A DNA stretch of 5,404 nt from Deltaproteobacteria bacterium (GCA_019314085.1 JAFCZZ010000260.1:1-5404); one strand, 5' to 3'. Shown: positions 1 through 5,404, counted from the first letter of the stretch. Made by a program: numbers and translations. Notes: a model not told the origin generated them from the sequence alone.

Positions 1-1183
1 GATGGAGGAATGTGGCAGAAAGGGGATCAGACACGCGATCGTCGTGTCCGGGGGATTCAAAGAGACCGGTACCGAAGGCGCCGCGATGCAGAGAGAACTT
101 GAACAGATTGCCGACGACTATGGCATCCGGTTTCTGGGTCCAAACTGTCTCGGCGTGGCAAATCCTCACCCCAAGCTCAACCCCACGCCTCTCCCGGCCG
201 AGGGCCCTCCAGGCTTTGTTGGCCTGGCGTCACAGAGCGGCAGCCTCATTACGCAGATGTTCAATTATCTCCGCCGTCACGGCTTGGGATTCAGCACGGC
301 CCTAAGCGTCGGGAACGAGGCCAATATCGATATCGTCGAGTGTATGGAATACCTCGGCGCCTGTCCGAATACGAAGGTTATCGCCTTGTACATCGAGGGG
401 ATCACCCGGGGACGGGCCTTCATGGAAACGGCGCGGGCGATCACGCCCCACAAACCGATCGTGGCCCTCTACGTAGGCGGCTCCGAAGCGGGCAAACAGG
501 CGGGGCTGTCGCATACCGGCTCCATGGCGGGTCCCGACGAGATCTACGACGGCATGTTCCGGCAGAGCGGTATTATCCGGGCTCACACCCTTCAAGAGCT
601 CTTCGATGTCTGCCTGGCCCTGGGGACCCTTCCCAGACCCGGGGGGAACCGGGTCATTATCCAGACCCATTCAGGGGGACCCGGCGCTGTGGCAGCCGAT
701 TCCCTGGGACGCGAGGGGCTCACGCTCCCGTCCTTATCCGCGGGTACCATCGAAAAGCTGCGGACCATCATCCCCAAGACGGCCAGCACAAATAACCCGG
801 TGGACATGACCTTCAGCAAAAACCCCACGGATGATTTCTACAGGATACCGAATATCCTGCTGCAGGAAGAGAATGCCGACATGCTCCTCGTCTATTTTCT
901 TGCACCGGACGTCTTCATCGAACGGGGGATGCAACATATGGATATGCCTCCCGATAAGATTCGGGAAGAGGGGCAGAAATTAATAGACCAGGACGCAGAT
1001 GCCTTTTTCAGTCGCACACAAAAGTACGACAAACCGGTCATCGGATATACCTATCGGAGTCTCCAAGAGACGATGGTGAAAAATCTCCTTGAACGGGGCG
1101 TTCCCATTTACCAGGGTCCGGAACGCGCGACACGGGCCATGGCCGCCCTGCTCGAATACCACAGGCGGCGGAGACGCGATTAA
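1..1183 (+). CDS. Acyl-CoA synthetase (NDP-forming), alpha subunit, 5'-truncated by window edge
   Basis: This is the C-terminal ~393 residues of an ADP-forming acyl-CoA synthetase (acetate-CoA ligase/ACD family), which interconverts acyl-CoA + ADP + Pi with acid + CoA + ATP in the cytoplasm. The reading frame is open to base 1, so the ATG at 2-4 is internal (Met within the CoA-binding domain), not a start. Visible landmarks, numbered from that Met, are: end of the CoA-binding domain with GPNCLG (46-51); the succinyl-CoA-ligase-like domain starting near FVGLASQSGSL (72-82); SHTGSMAG (170-177), whose His171 matches the family's phosphohistidine position; QTHSGGPGAVAAD (221-233); NNPVDMT (264-270); and a C-terminal domain ending in a PERATRAMAALLEY-type segment (373-386). 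The gene stops after this domain, so it is an alpha-only subunit and needs an ATP-grasp beta subunit from another gene. About 85 N-terminal residues are probably missing. Acyl substrate unknown. It ends tail to tail with permease B. Confidence 0.9.
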   Translation, partial: MEECGRKGIRHAIVVSGGFKETGTEGAAMQRELEQIADDYGIRFLGPNCLGVANPHPKLNPTPLPAEGPPGFVGLASQSGSLITQMFNYLRRHGLGFSTALSVGNEANIDIVECMEYLGACPNTKVIALYIEGITRGRAFMETARAITPHKPIVALYVGGSEAGKQAGLSHTGSMAGPDEIYDGMFRQSGIIRAHTLQELFDVCLALGTLPRPGGNRVIIQTHSGGPGAVAADSLGREGLTLPSLSAGTIEKLRTIIPKTASTNNPVDMTFSKNPTDDFYRIPNILLQEENADMLLVYFLAPDVFIERGMQHMDMPPDKIREEGQKLIDQDADAFFSRTQKYDKPVIGYTYRSLQETMVKNLLERGVPIYQGPERATRAMAALLEYHRRRRRD

Positions 1184-1887
1184 TCGGCCGCGGAATAGCT
1201 GTGTTTCTGCATCGAAAGCTCGAGATACCGCATAACCAGTGAGCAGGAAAAGGTCAGGACAAAGTACAGGACCGTTATGGTAATCCAGATCTCAAAGGTC
1301 AGGTAGGTTGCCGACATCAGCTCCATCCCCTGAAAGGTCAGTTCCTGGATGGAGATAACGGAGACGATCGCGGAATCCTTGATGGTCGATATGAGCTGAC
1401 CGGCGAGCGGCGGAAGGATGCGCGGGGTTGCCTGAGGAAAGATGATGAAGCGCATCTGCTGCCGCCACGTCAGGCCCGAGGCCGCCGAGGCCTCCCACTG
1501 CCCCTTTTCTATCGATTGAATACCCCCCCGTATAATCTCCGTCATATAGGCGCCTTCGTAGATAACCATGGTAAGGAGGGCCGAGAGAAAGGCCGGAAGC
1601 CTCCCCGGAGCCGCGAAGAAAAAGGCGATCAGGGTCTGGGTCTCCTCGGAACGGGACAGGATAAAGGCATCGATCCGCAGGGCGGCTATGATCTGATCGC
1701 TGATAAAGAAGTAGAAGATAAAGATGAGAACAAGGGGTGGAACATTGCGGACCAGCTCAACATAGGTTCTCCCTATCATGCGCCTGAAGAGGCTTCGGCT
1801 GATCCTGAGCGCCAGGTATGCAAAGATTGTCACAATGGCGACGGTGACAATGATATCAAGTCTGGTTATGCGGAGCTTCTGTTTCAC
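1180..1887 (-). CDS. Polar amino-acid ABC transporter permease (HisM/GlnP type), permease B, apparently lacking one core helix
   Basis: Inner-membrane permease of 235 residues from the amino-acid (PAAT/HisMQ) ABC importer family. Family landmarks are YVELVRNVPPL (42-52), EGAYMTEIIRGGIQSIEKGQWEA-type region (111-133), the EAA-loop equivalent starting at Glu132 with Gly138 and ending FPQATPRILPP (150-160), KDSAIVSVISIQELT (170-184) and a final helix after FEIW (198-201). The start is GTG at 1885-1887, with GGAGAA six bases upstream; an in-frame TAA lies seven codons upstream. Compared with permease A, the N-terminus goes from a leader helix (LDIIVTVAIVTIFAYLAL, 10-27) straight to SRSLFRR, omitting about 60 residues that in permease A contain the first core helix. 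It also has ~29 extra residues at about 62-105. Whether it still works is uncertain. It follows the binding protein by 54 bp and is the last gene of the cluster. Confidence 0.85.
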   Translation of the reverse strand: MKQKLRITRLDIIVTVAIVTIFAYLALRISRSLFRRMIGRTYVELVRNVPPLVLIFIFYFFISDQIIAALRIDAFILSRSEETQTLIAFFFAAPGRLPAFLSALLTMVIYEGAYMTEIIRGGIQSIEKGQWEASAASGLTWRQQMRFIIFPQATPRILPPLAGQLISTIKDSAIVSVISIQELTFQGMELMSATYLTFEIWITITVLYFVLTFSCSLVMRYLELSMQKHSYSAAD

Positions 1888-1893
1888 AACGAC

Positions 1894-1899
1894 TTCTCC
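1894..1899 (-). promoter_or_regulatory. Ribosome binding site of permease B, supporting a GTG start
   Basis: Minus-strand GGAGAA lies six bases before the GTG at 1887-1885. No ATG is available upstream before the in-frame TAA (1908-1906), so this site fixes the start and shows that the short N-terminus is not simply a mis-called start. Confidence 0.65.
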
Positions 1900-1907
1900 A
1901 TCCGTTT

Positions 1908-1933
1908 AAAAACCCCGGTCTTCGCATCCCGGG
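1908..1933 (-). terminator. Weak hairpin plus T5 between binding-protein and permease B genes (possible attenuator)
   Basis: On the minus strand CCCGG (1933-1929), a 10-base loop and CCGGG (1918-1914) are followed by G and then TTTTT (1912-1908). The stem is only 5 bp with a large loop, so at most partial termination is likely. Its place just after the binding-protein stop would allow more binding-protein mRNA than permease mRNA, a common need in ABC importers. It could also be chance. Confidence 0.3.
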
Positions 1934-1941
1934 TGTGAGAC

Positions 1942-2775
1942 CTACTGTATCTGGTGTTCCCAGTCTCTTGTGCCGAACCAGTAATGCTGGCGCTCCTTGA
2001 GCCATCCCTCCGCGTCGACCACGCGAATCCAGTTGTCAAAGTAGTTCAGCGTGTCGATATCGCCCTTCCGGACCGCGAATCCGTTGGGTTCCTTTGTGAA
2101 GGTGTCCGGCAGGGGGAGGAAGAGCCTGTCGGGATACTTGATTGCCTGAAAGGTCGACAGGGGTGCCGAGGCCACCAGCGCATGTACCCTTCCATTGAGC
2201 AGTTCCTGGACCGCCTGTGCCTCATCATCGAAGAGCCGGAGCTGTGCCTTAGGCATATGCTTCTTGGCCGCTCCCGCCGCGGTCGTGCCGATTCGTGCGG
2301 CAATCACCACATTTGGCCGGTTGAAGTCCTCAAGGGTGTCGAAGCCGGCGGCACGTTCCTTGTGGGCAAGGAGCGACATCCCCGAATAGTTGTAGGGGAT
2401 GGAGAAGTTGACCTTCTGGTTGCGGCCGGGGCGGATCCCCATGCCGCCGATGATAACGTCGAATTTGCCCGTCAGCAGCGACGGGATGATACCGGACCAC
2501 TTGGTGGGAACGAAATTGACCTTCACCCCCATATCCCTGGCAAGCCGTGATGCCACGTCAATCTCGAAACCGATAAAGTTCCCCGTCTTGTCCTTCATGG
2601 CCCAGGGTACAAAGGTCGACATGCCGACATTGAGGACGCCGCGCCGCAGCACCTGTTCGACCGTGCTCTCGGCGACCAGCTGATGCCTGATGCCCTCCGC
2701 GAAGGCGCTCTGCTGCACGGCGACTACCAGAAAGATGATGATCATGCATCGGATGTAACCATACATTCTTTTCAT
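1942..2775 (-). CDS. Periplasmic solute-binding protein, family 3 (amino-acid ABC transporter type)
   Basis: A 277-residue extracytoplasmic binding protein of the SBP_bac_3 family, delivering a small polar solute to the flanking permeases. Residues 1-26 form a Sec signal peptide: a basic start, hydrophobic core MIIIFLVVAV (11-20) and a likely cleavage after AFA (24-26). The mature domain begins at about VLRRGVLNVGMSTFVPW (42-58) and continues with GNFIGFEIDVASRLARDMG (65-83), WSGIIPSLLTGKFDVIIGGM (93-112), the GRNQKVNFSIPY segment (117-128) with the family's ligand-carboxylate Arg at 118, and ARIGTTAAGAA (160-170) opening lobe 2. Ser203 in the GRVHALVASAP stretch stands where GlnH and HisJ have the Asp that holds the alpha-amino group, so the ligand may not be a standard alpha-amino acid. 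Start ATG has a strong SD (AAGGAGGG). The gene lies between permeases A and B, 64 and 54 bp from them. Confidence 0.92.
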   Translation of the reverse strand: MKRMYGYIRCMIIIFLVVAVQQSAFAEGIRHQLVAESTVEQVLRRGVLNVGMSTFVPWAMKDKTGNFIGFEIDVASRLARDMGVKVNFVPTKWSGIIPSLLTGKFDVIIGGMGIRPGRNQKVNFSIPYNYSGMSLLAHKERAAGFDTLEDFNRPNVVIAARIGTTAAGAAKKHMPKAQLRLFDDEAQAVQELLNGRVHALVASAPLSTFQAIKYPDRLFLPLPDTFTKEPNGFAVRKGDIDTLNYFDNWIRVVDAEGWLKERQHYWFGTRDWEHQIQ

Positions 2776-2780
2776 ATGTT

Positions 2781-2788
2781 CCCTCCTT
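2781..2788 (-). promoter_or_regulatory. Strong ribosome binding site of the binding-protein gene
   Basis: Minus-strand AAGGAGGG lies five bases before the ATG at 2775-2773. It is the best Shine-Dalgarno match in the window, in keeping with the higher expression binding proteins need relative to their permeases, and it supports this start over the in-frame Met codons at residues 4 and 11. Confidence 0.7.
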
Positions 2789-2813
2789 CATGCGGTTTTA
2801 TGACACCCTTTTG

Positions 2814-2838
2814 CCCCCGCGTACCCTTTCTCCGGGGG
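2814..2838 (-). other. GC-rich stem-loop between permease A and binding-protein genes
   Basis: CCCCCG at 2814-2819 pairs perfectly with CGGGGG at 2833-2838 around a 13-base loop, directly after the permease A stop codon. Neither strand has a following T-run, so it is not a standard intrinsic terminator. A mRNA-processing or stabilising role between permease and binding-protein messages is possible. The 6-bp stem is short enough that chance is a fair alternative in GC-rich DNA. Confidence 0.3.
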
Positions 2839-2839
2839 T

Positions 2840-3658
2840 CTATCCCGAGCGGAAACGATCCTCGACCCGATGAGCCAGGTATGAAATGGTGACCGTTATT
2901 ATAAAGTAGATAGCAGCAACGGTAAACCAGATTTCAAAGGTGAGGAAAGTCTCCGCGACAATAGCCTGTCCCTGCATCGTCAGGTCGTAGATGGCGATGG
3001 TGCTGACCAGGGCCGAGTCTTTGATGAGTGAAATCGCCTGCCCGGTCAGTGGCGGGAGGATCCGTCTGACCGCCTGGGGAATGATAACATGGCGGTAGGC
3101 GCCGTAGCTGCTCATGCCGAGACTGTAGGCCGCCTCCCACTGCCCCTGCTCTATGGAGACAATCCCGGAGCGGAAGATCTCCGACATATAGGCCCCCTCG
3201 AAGAGGCTGAGCGCGAGGACCGCCGACGTGAAGGCGTTCATGCCGATGACCGGCGCAATCACAAAGTAGATGAAGAATATCTGGACAAGCAGGGGGGTAT
3301 TCCGGATGCCTTCGAGATAGACACGCGCCACGGTCCGTGCGACGAAAGAATCCGAGAGCCTGAAGAGGGCAGTGACGATCCCGATGGTGAAGGCGAGGAC
3401 CATGCCGGTGGCGGTTATCTGCACGGTCACCCACAGCCCCTTCATGAGCGGACCCGCGACCCACTGGTTATGCTCAAAGACCCACAGGTAGCGGGGAACC
3501 CGGTACCACTGCCAGTGATATCCCACCCGCTCCGTCCCGATCGCCAGCCCCAGGATGATGATGCCGGCAAACAGGCAGAATTTTATCACATCGACTGCCG
3601 CCCGTGATGCTGCCGGGGATATCAGCCGTGCCGTGGATTGTCTGACCCTGTCCCTCAT
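2840..3658 (-). CDS. Polar amino-acid ABC transporter permease (HisM/GlnP type), permease A
   Basis: Inner-membrane permease of 272 residues for an amino-acid-type ABC importer. Order of parts: basic cytoplasmic N-terminus (1-20), extra leader helix (about 24-43), a hydrophilic aromatic-rich stretch YHWQWYRVPRYLW (47-59), the first core helix with the family GLWVTVQIT start (74-82), YLEGIRNTPLLVQIFFIYF (114-132), FEGAYMSEIFRSGIVSIEQG (153-172), the EAA loop EAAYSLG...IIPQAVRRILPP (175-203) that docks on the ATPase, and the last helix after FEIWFTVAAIYF (241-252). The ATG at 3658-3656 overlaps the MATE stop as ATGA, with GAGGG four bases upstream; this was preferred because the open frame further upstream is antisense-like, Arg/Gly-rich, and lies wholly inside the MATE gene in another frame. 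Coupled translation with MATE is likely. The binding-protein gene follows after 64 bp. Confidence 0.92.
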   Translation of the reverse strand: MRDRVRQSTARLISPAASRAAVDVIKFCLFAGIIILGLAIGTERVGYHWQWYRVPRYLWVFEHNQWVAGPLMKGLWVTVQITATGMVLAFTIGIVTALFRLSDSFVARTVARVYLEGIRNTPLLVQIFFIYFVIAPVIGMNAFTSAVLALSLFEGAYMSEIFRSGIVSIEQGQWEAAYSLGMSSYGAYRHVIIPQAVRRILPPLTGQAISLIKDSALVSTIAIYDLTMQGQAIVAETFLTFEIWFTVAAIYFIITVTISYLAHRVEDRFRSG

Positions 3659-5007
3659 GAGTCCCTCGCCCCCTGCTGTGATTCCACCGCTCTGAGGCGC
3701 CTGCGCACGTACACGACGGTGAAGATCGCCGCGCCCCAGGTAATGCCGAAGATCCCCCACCAAATCCCCACGATGGTGGATGAAATAACGGATGTAAGGA
3801 CATAGAAGACAATGACCGGAAGAACGATCTGCCGTATGAGGCCGATCCAGATGGCGAACAGCGGCCTCTTCACCCCCTGAAGCGCCGCCACATGCACAAA
3901 GAGGATGACATAGGCGTACAGGATAAAGGCGGCTATCCGCAGGTAGGTCGTCCCGATAGCGATGACCAGTGGGTCGCCGGTAAAGAGACCCATGACCGGT
4001 CCGGCAGCGGCAAAGACGGCGACCGCCCCGAGGGCCATGGTAACGGCGCCGTATCTGAGCGCTGTCGACAGGGTCTGATGAATGCGGTCCCACAGCCCGG
4101 CCCCGTTGTTATGCGCGACAATGGCGAGGGTGGCGACATTCAGCCCGATGGTGGGGAGCAGGGGTATGGCGATCCCGTAAGCCGCCACCGCCTCTTTGCC
4201 GAAGAGGGCGGCGAAGTAGGTGATGACGAAAAAGCCGATCCCCATGGTACCCATGTGTATGCCGGCGGGGAATCCCTGCAGGGCGATGTCCCTGAACGGC
4301 CCCGGTTGGGGGACGATGTCCTTGATTCTCTTGTCTGAGATGAGACCGGTTCGCCAGACCCTCACGCCCAGATACAGACAGCCCAGAAACTGAATCAGCA
4401 CGGTCGCCAGGGCGATACCGGCCAGCCCCAGAGCGGGAACGCTGAGGCCGCCGTATATCAGCCAGGGGTCAAGGGCGCAGTTCAGGACAAAGCCCGCCAT
4501 CAGAAAATTTCTGAATGATTTCGTGTCGCCCAGGGCATTCAGGATGGCATTGAGCATGTAATTGATGATGAAGAAGATCGTGCCGACGAAGATACAGTCC
4601 ATATAGATCAGGGCATCGTTCAGGTACGAACCGGAGGCCCCGAGGAGCGAAAAGAGGAAGGGGGATGACCAGAGCCCGACGGCGGTGATGACGAGAGAGA
4701 GGAGCACGCCGAAGGTGATCCCCTGAACGGCGATCAGCTTCGCCCCCGTTCGGTCCCCTTCGCCGAGAGCGTTGGCTATCAGTGCCGTGGTTCCCGCGCC
4801 GATTCCGGTCCCGATCGCGATGATCATGAAGAAAACGGAAAGAGAGAGGGAGAGCGCGGCGAGTGTCTGCGTTGAAATCAGGCCGCCGAAGTAGGTGTCT
4901 ACCACGTTGAACATCGTATTGAAGAAGAATCCGACGCTTGAGGGGACAGCCAGTTTCATGATGAGCTGTGGAATCGGCCGGGCTGTGAGATCGTAAGGGT
5001 CGTCCAT
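3655..5007 (-). CDS. MATE family efflux transporter
   Basis: A 450-residue inner-membrane protein of the multidrug and toxin extrusion family, normally 12 helices in two MatE repeats, exporting organic compounds by Na+ or H+ antiport. First repeat: LTARPIPQLIMKLAVPSS (7-24), FNVVDTYFGG (33-42), GIGAGTTALIANALGEGDR (68-86) and the LNALGDTKSFRN loop (157-167), followed by LNCALDPWLIYGG (175-187). Second repeat: LQGFPAGIHMG (243-253), AAYGIAIPL (275-283), and AHNNGAG...R (298-308), a variant of the usual GQNxGAG. The tail is basic (VRRRLRA, 434-440). The start is ATG 5007-5005 with AGGGGG eight bases upstream; a TTG ten codons earlier has poor support. Its stop overlaps the permease A start (ATGA), so it heads the transport cluster. 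Substrate cannot be told from sequence; the NorM/DinF-like subgroup assignment is not attempted. Confidence 0.93.
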   Translation of the reverse strand: MDDPYDLTARPIPQLIMKLAVPSSVGFFFNTMFNVVDTYFGGLISTQTLAALSLSLSVFFMIIAIGTGIGAGTTALIANALGEGDRTGAKLIAVQGITFGVLLSLVITAVGLWSSPFLFSLLGASGSYLNDALIYMDCIFVGTIFFIINYMLNAILNALGDTKSFRNFLMAGFVLNCALDPWLIYGGLSVPALGLAGIALATVLIQFLGCLYLGVRVWRTGLISDKRIKDIVPQPGPFRDIALQGFPAGIHMGTMGIGFFVITYFAALFGKEAVAAYGIAIPLLPTIGLNVATLAIVAHNNGAGLWDRIHQTLSTALRYGAVTMALGAVAVFAAAGPVMGLFTGDPLVIAIGTTYLRIAAFILYAYVILFVHVAALQGVKRPLFAIWIGLIRQIVLPVIVFYVLTSVISSTIVGIWWGIFGITWGAAIFTVVYVRRRLRAVESQQGARDS

Positions 5008-5015
5008 GCGGTATT

Positions 5016-5021
5016 CCCCCT
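5016..5021 (-). promoter_or_regulatory. Ribosome binding site deciding the MATE start
   Basis: Minus-strand AGGGGG lies eight bases before ATG 5007-5005. It falls inside the frame that an upstream TTG (5037-5035) would open, and favours the 450-residue protein starting MDDPYDLTARP over a 460-residue form. Confidence 0.6.
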
Positions 5022-5049
5022 GACATCTCTGAAACAATCAGCGATATGC

Positions 5050-5070
5050 GCGGGAGAACAGCTTTCCCGC
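5050..5070. repeat. Inverted repeat upstream of MATE
   Basis: GCGGGA (5050-5055) and TCCCGC (5065-5070) are exact inverted copies around nine bases, and on the plus strand the stem could extend inward by a G-T and an A-T pair. No T-run follows on either strand. It lies between the candidate promoter and the MATE ribosome binding site, so it would be in the 5' leader of the transport mRNA. An operator, a leader hairpin or chance are all possible. Confidence 0.35.
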
Positions 5071-5099
5071 CATGCCATCAGAAAATTACCGTTTCATAG

Positions 5100-5128
5100 A
5101 GCATACAGACTTCGCGCCGGTCTTGCAA
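5100..5128 (-). promoter_or_regulatory. Candidate sigma-70-type promoter for the MATE/ABC cluster
   Basis: On the minus strand TTGCAA (5128-5123) and TATGCT (5105-5100) are separated by 17 bases; each matches four of six consensus positions. A start of transcription near 5092 would give a leader of about 85 bases. The 180-bp gap upstream of MATE is the widest in the window and the natural place for the cluster's promoter. The motif score is modest, so this is tentative. Confidence 0.35.
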
Positions 5129-5174
5129 CAGGAGATACCCTGTGTGCCCCAGGGGGACGGTTGTGTGAAGACCG
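5118..5174. repeat. Nested inverted repeats downstream of the second acyl-CoA synthetase gene
   Basis: CGGTCTT (5118-5124) and AAGACCG (5168-5174) are exact inverted copies enclosing 43 bases. Inside, ACAGG (5128-5132) and CCTGT (5139-5143) form a second, smaller stem with a six-base loop. As RNA this could fold as a long stem capped by a hairpin. No T-run follows, so it is not a clear terminator. It overlaps the -35 part of the candidate promoter. Confidence 0.35.
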
Positions 5175-5187
5175 ATTGAGTGTCGTA

Positions 5188-5404
5188 TCAGGCCGGAGAG
5201 TCGAGAAACCGCCGATATTCGACCATCCTCTTCAGCGCGCGAACGGCCCGCTCCGGTGTGGGATACGAAACCACCCGGTGATCCATCAGATCTGATTTGT
5301 GGTTATCATAATCACCCAAGGTTACCACGATGATCGGTTTTCCTGTCTTTTCTACCAGCTTTCGCGTCTGTTCCAAGACGACATCGTCCTGTGCGGTATA
5401 TTCT
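5188..5404 (-). CDS. Acyl-CoA synthetase (NDP-forming) alpha subunit, C-terminal end only
   Basis: The last 71 residues of a second ADP-forming acyl-CoA synthetase alpha subunit; the rest lies beyond the right edge. The frame is open to base 5404 and reads EYTAQDDVVLEQTRKL at its beginning, so the TTG at 5376-5374 is an internal Leu, not a start. The identification rests on alignment with the C-terminus of the left-hand synthetase: KTGKPIIVVTLG matches KYDKPVIGYTYR, RVVSYPTPERAVRALKRMVEY matches GVPIYQGPERATRAMAALLEY, and both genes end seven to nine residues later. It shares strand with the transport cluster and ends 180 bp before the MATE start. The gap and its candidate promoter suggest a separate transcription unit, though read-through is possible. 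Only the distal domain is visible, so the catalytic His and the substrate class cannot be judged. Confidence 0.75.
   Translation of the reverse strand, partial: EYTAQDDVVLEQTRKLVEKTGKPIIVVTLGDYDNHKSDLMDHRVVSYPTPERAVRALKRMVEYRRFLDSPA

Noticed and set aside
1516..2550. Plus-strand open frames of 140 and 198 residues opposite permease B and the binding protein
   Set aside because: They are antisense to well-supported genes, have charged low-complexity composition and show no family motif; they are by-products of GC-rich coding sequence.
1490..3147. 16-base identical stretch GCCTCCCACTGCCCCT at 1490-1505 and 3132-3147 as a possible direct repeat
   Set aside because: Both copies encode the conserved GQWEA segment of the two homologous permeases, so protein conservation explains it.
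3659..4093. Upstream extension of permease A to a 417-residue protein
   Set aside because: The extra 145 residues are Arg/Gly/His-rich, without family features, and lie fully inside the MATE gene in another frame. The ATGA overlap at 3658 gives the expected N-terminus.
3089..4338. Plus-strand open frames of 172 and 148 residues opposite permease A and MATE
   Set aside because: They are rich in Gly, Asp, Glu, Arg and His, antisense to clear membrane-protein genes and without recognisable domains.
5008..5037. MATE start at TTG 5037-5035
   Set aside because: It has no good Shine-Dalgarno match, and a clear AGGGGG is spaced correctly for the ATG at 5007.
5374..5376. TTG as start of a small 62-residue protein at the right end
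   Set aside because: The frame stays open to the window edge and the peptide aligns to the C-terminus of an acyl-CoA synthetase alpha subunit, so it is a truncated gene end.
1..5404. Search for tRNA, rRNA, CRISPR arrays, transposase genes or attachment sites
   Set aside because: No cloverleaf-like pattern, regular spaced repeats, transposase-like protein or terminal repeats were seen by eye; nearly all bases are explained by coding sequence.

Overview
The window is an ordinary-looking bacterial segment, GC-rich by eye and gene-dense, with short gaps and good Shine-Dalgarno sequences. It has no RNA gene, CRISPR array, insertion sequence or phage gene that I can see. ADP-forming acyl-CoA synthetase subunits together with a polar amino-acid ABC transporter would suit an anaerobic, amino-acid- or acid-metabolising bacterium, perhaps of the Desulfobacterota/Syntrophales type. 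That placement is a guess from gene content and remembered sequence style, not a demonstrated assignment.

Layout, left to right. Positions 1-1183 (+) hold the 3' part of an NDP-forming acyl-CoA synthetase alpha subunit, cut by the window edge. It runs tail to tail into a minus-strand transport cluster, and the two stop codons overlap in one TTAA. Read in its own direction (right to left), the cluster is: MATE efflux protein (5007-3655), HisM/GlnP-type permease A (3658-2840, ATGA overlap with MATE), periplasmic solute-binding protein (2775-1942) and permease B (1887-1180). Upstream of MATE, a 180-bp gap (5008-5187) holds a candidate sigma-70-type promoter and inverted repeats. Positions 5188-5404 (-) hold the C-terminal end of a second acyl-CoA synthetase alpha subunit, again cut by the edge.

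How they fit together: permeases A and B with the binding protein look like an ABC importer for an amino acid or related small polar solute, but no ATPase gene is present here. MATE would export an unknown compound by ion antiport, and its translational coupling to permease A suggests co-expression. The flanking acyl-CoA synthetases would interconvert acyl-CoA and acid plus ATP, a usual last step of amino-acid or acid fermentation, so uptake and energy conservation of one substrate class is a plausible theme.

The points most worth checking are three. Permease B seems to have lost about 60 residues, including the first core membrane helix. The binding protein has Ser where the family usually has the Asp that binds the alpha-amino group. 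The importer lacks a local ATPase. I found no clear sign of a wholly new system.
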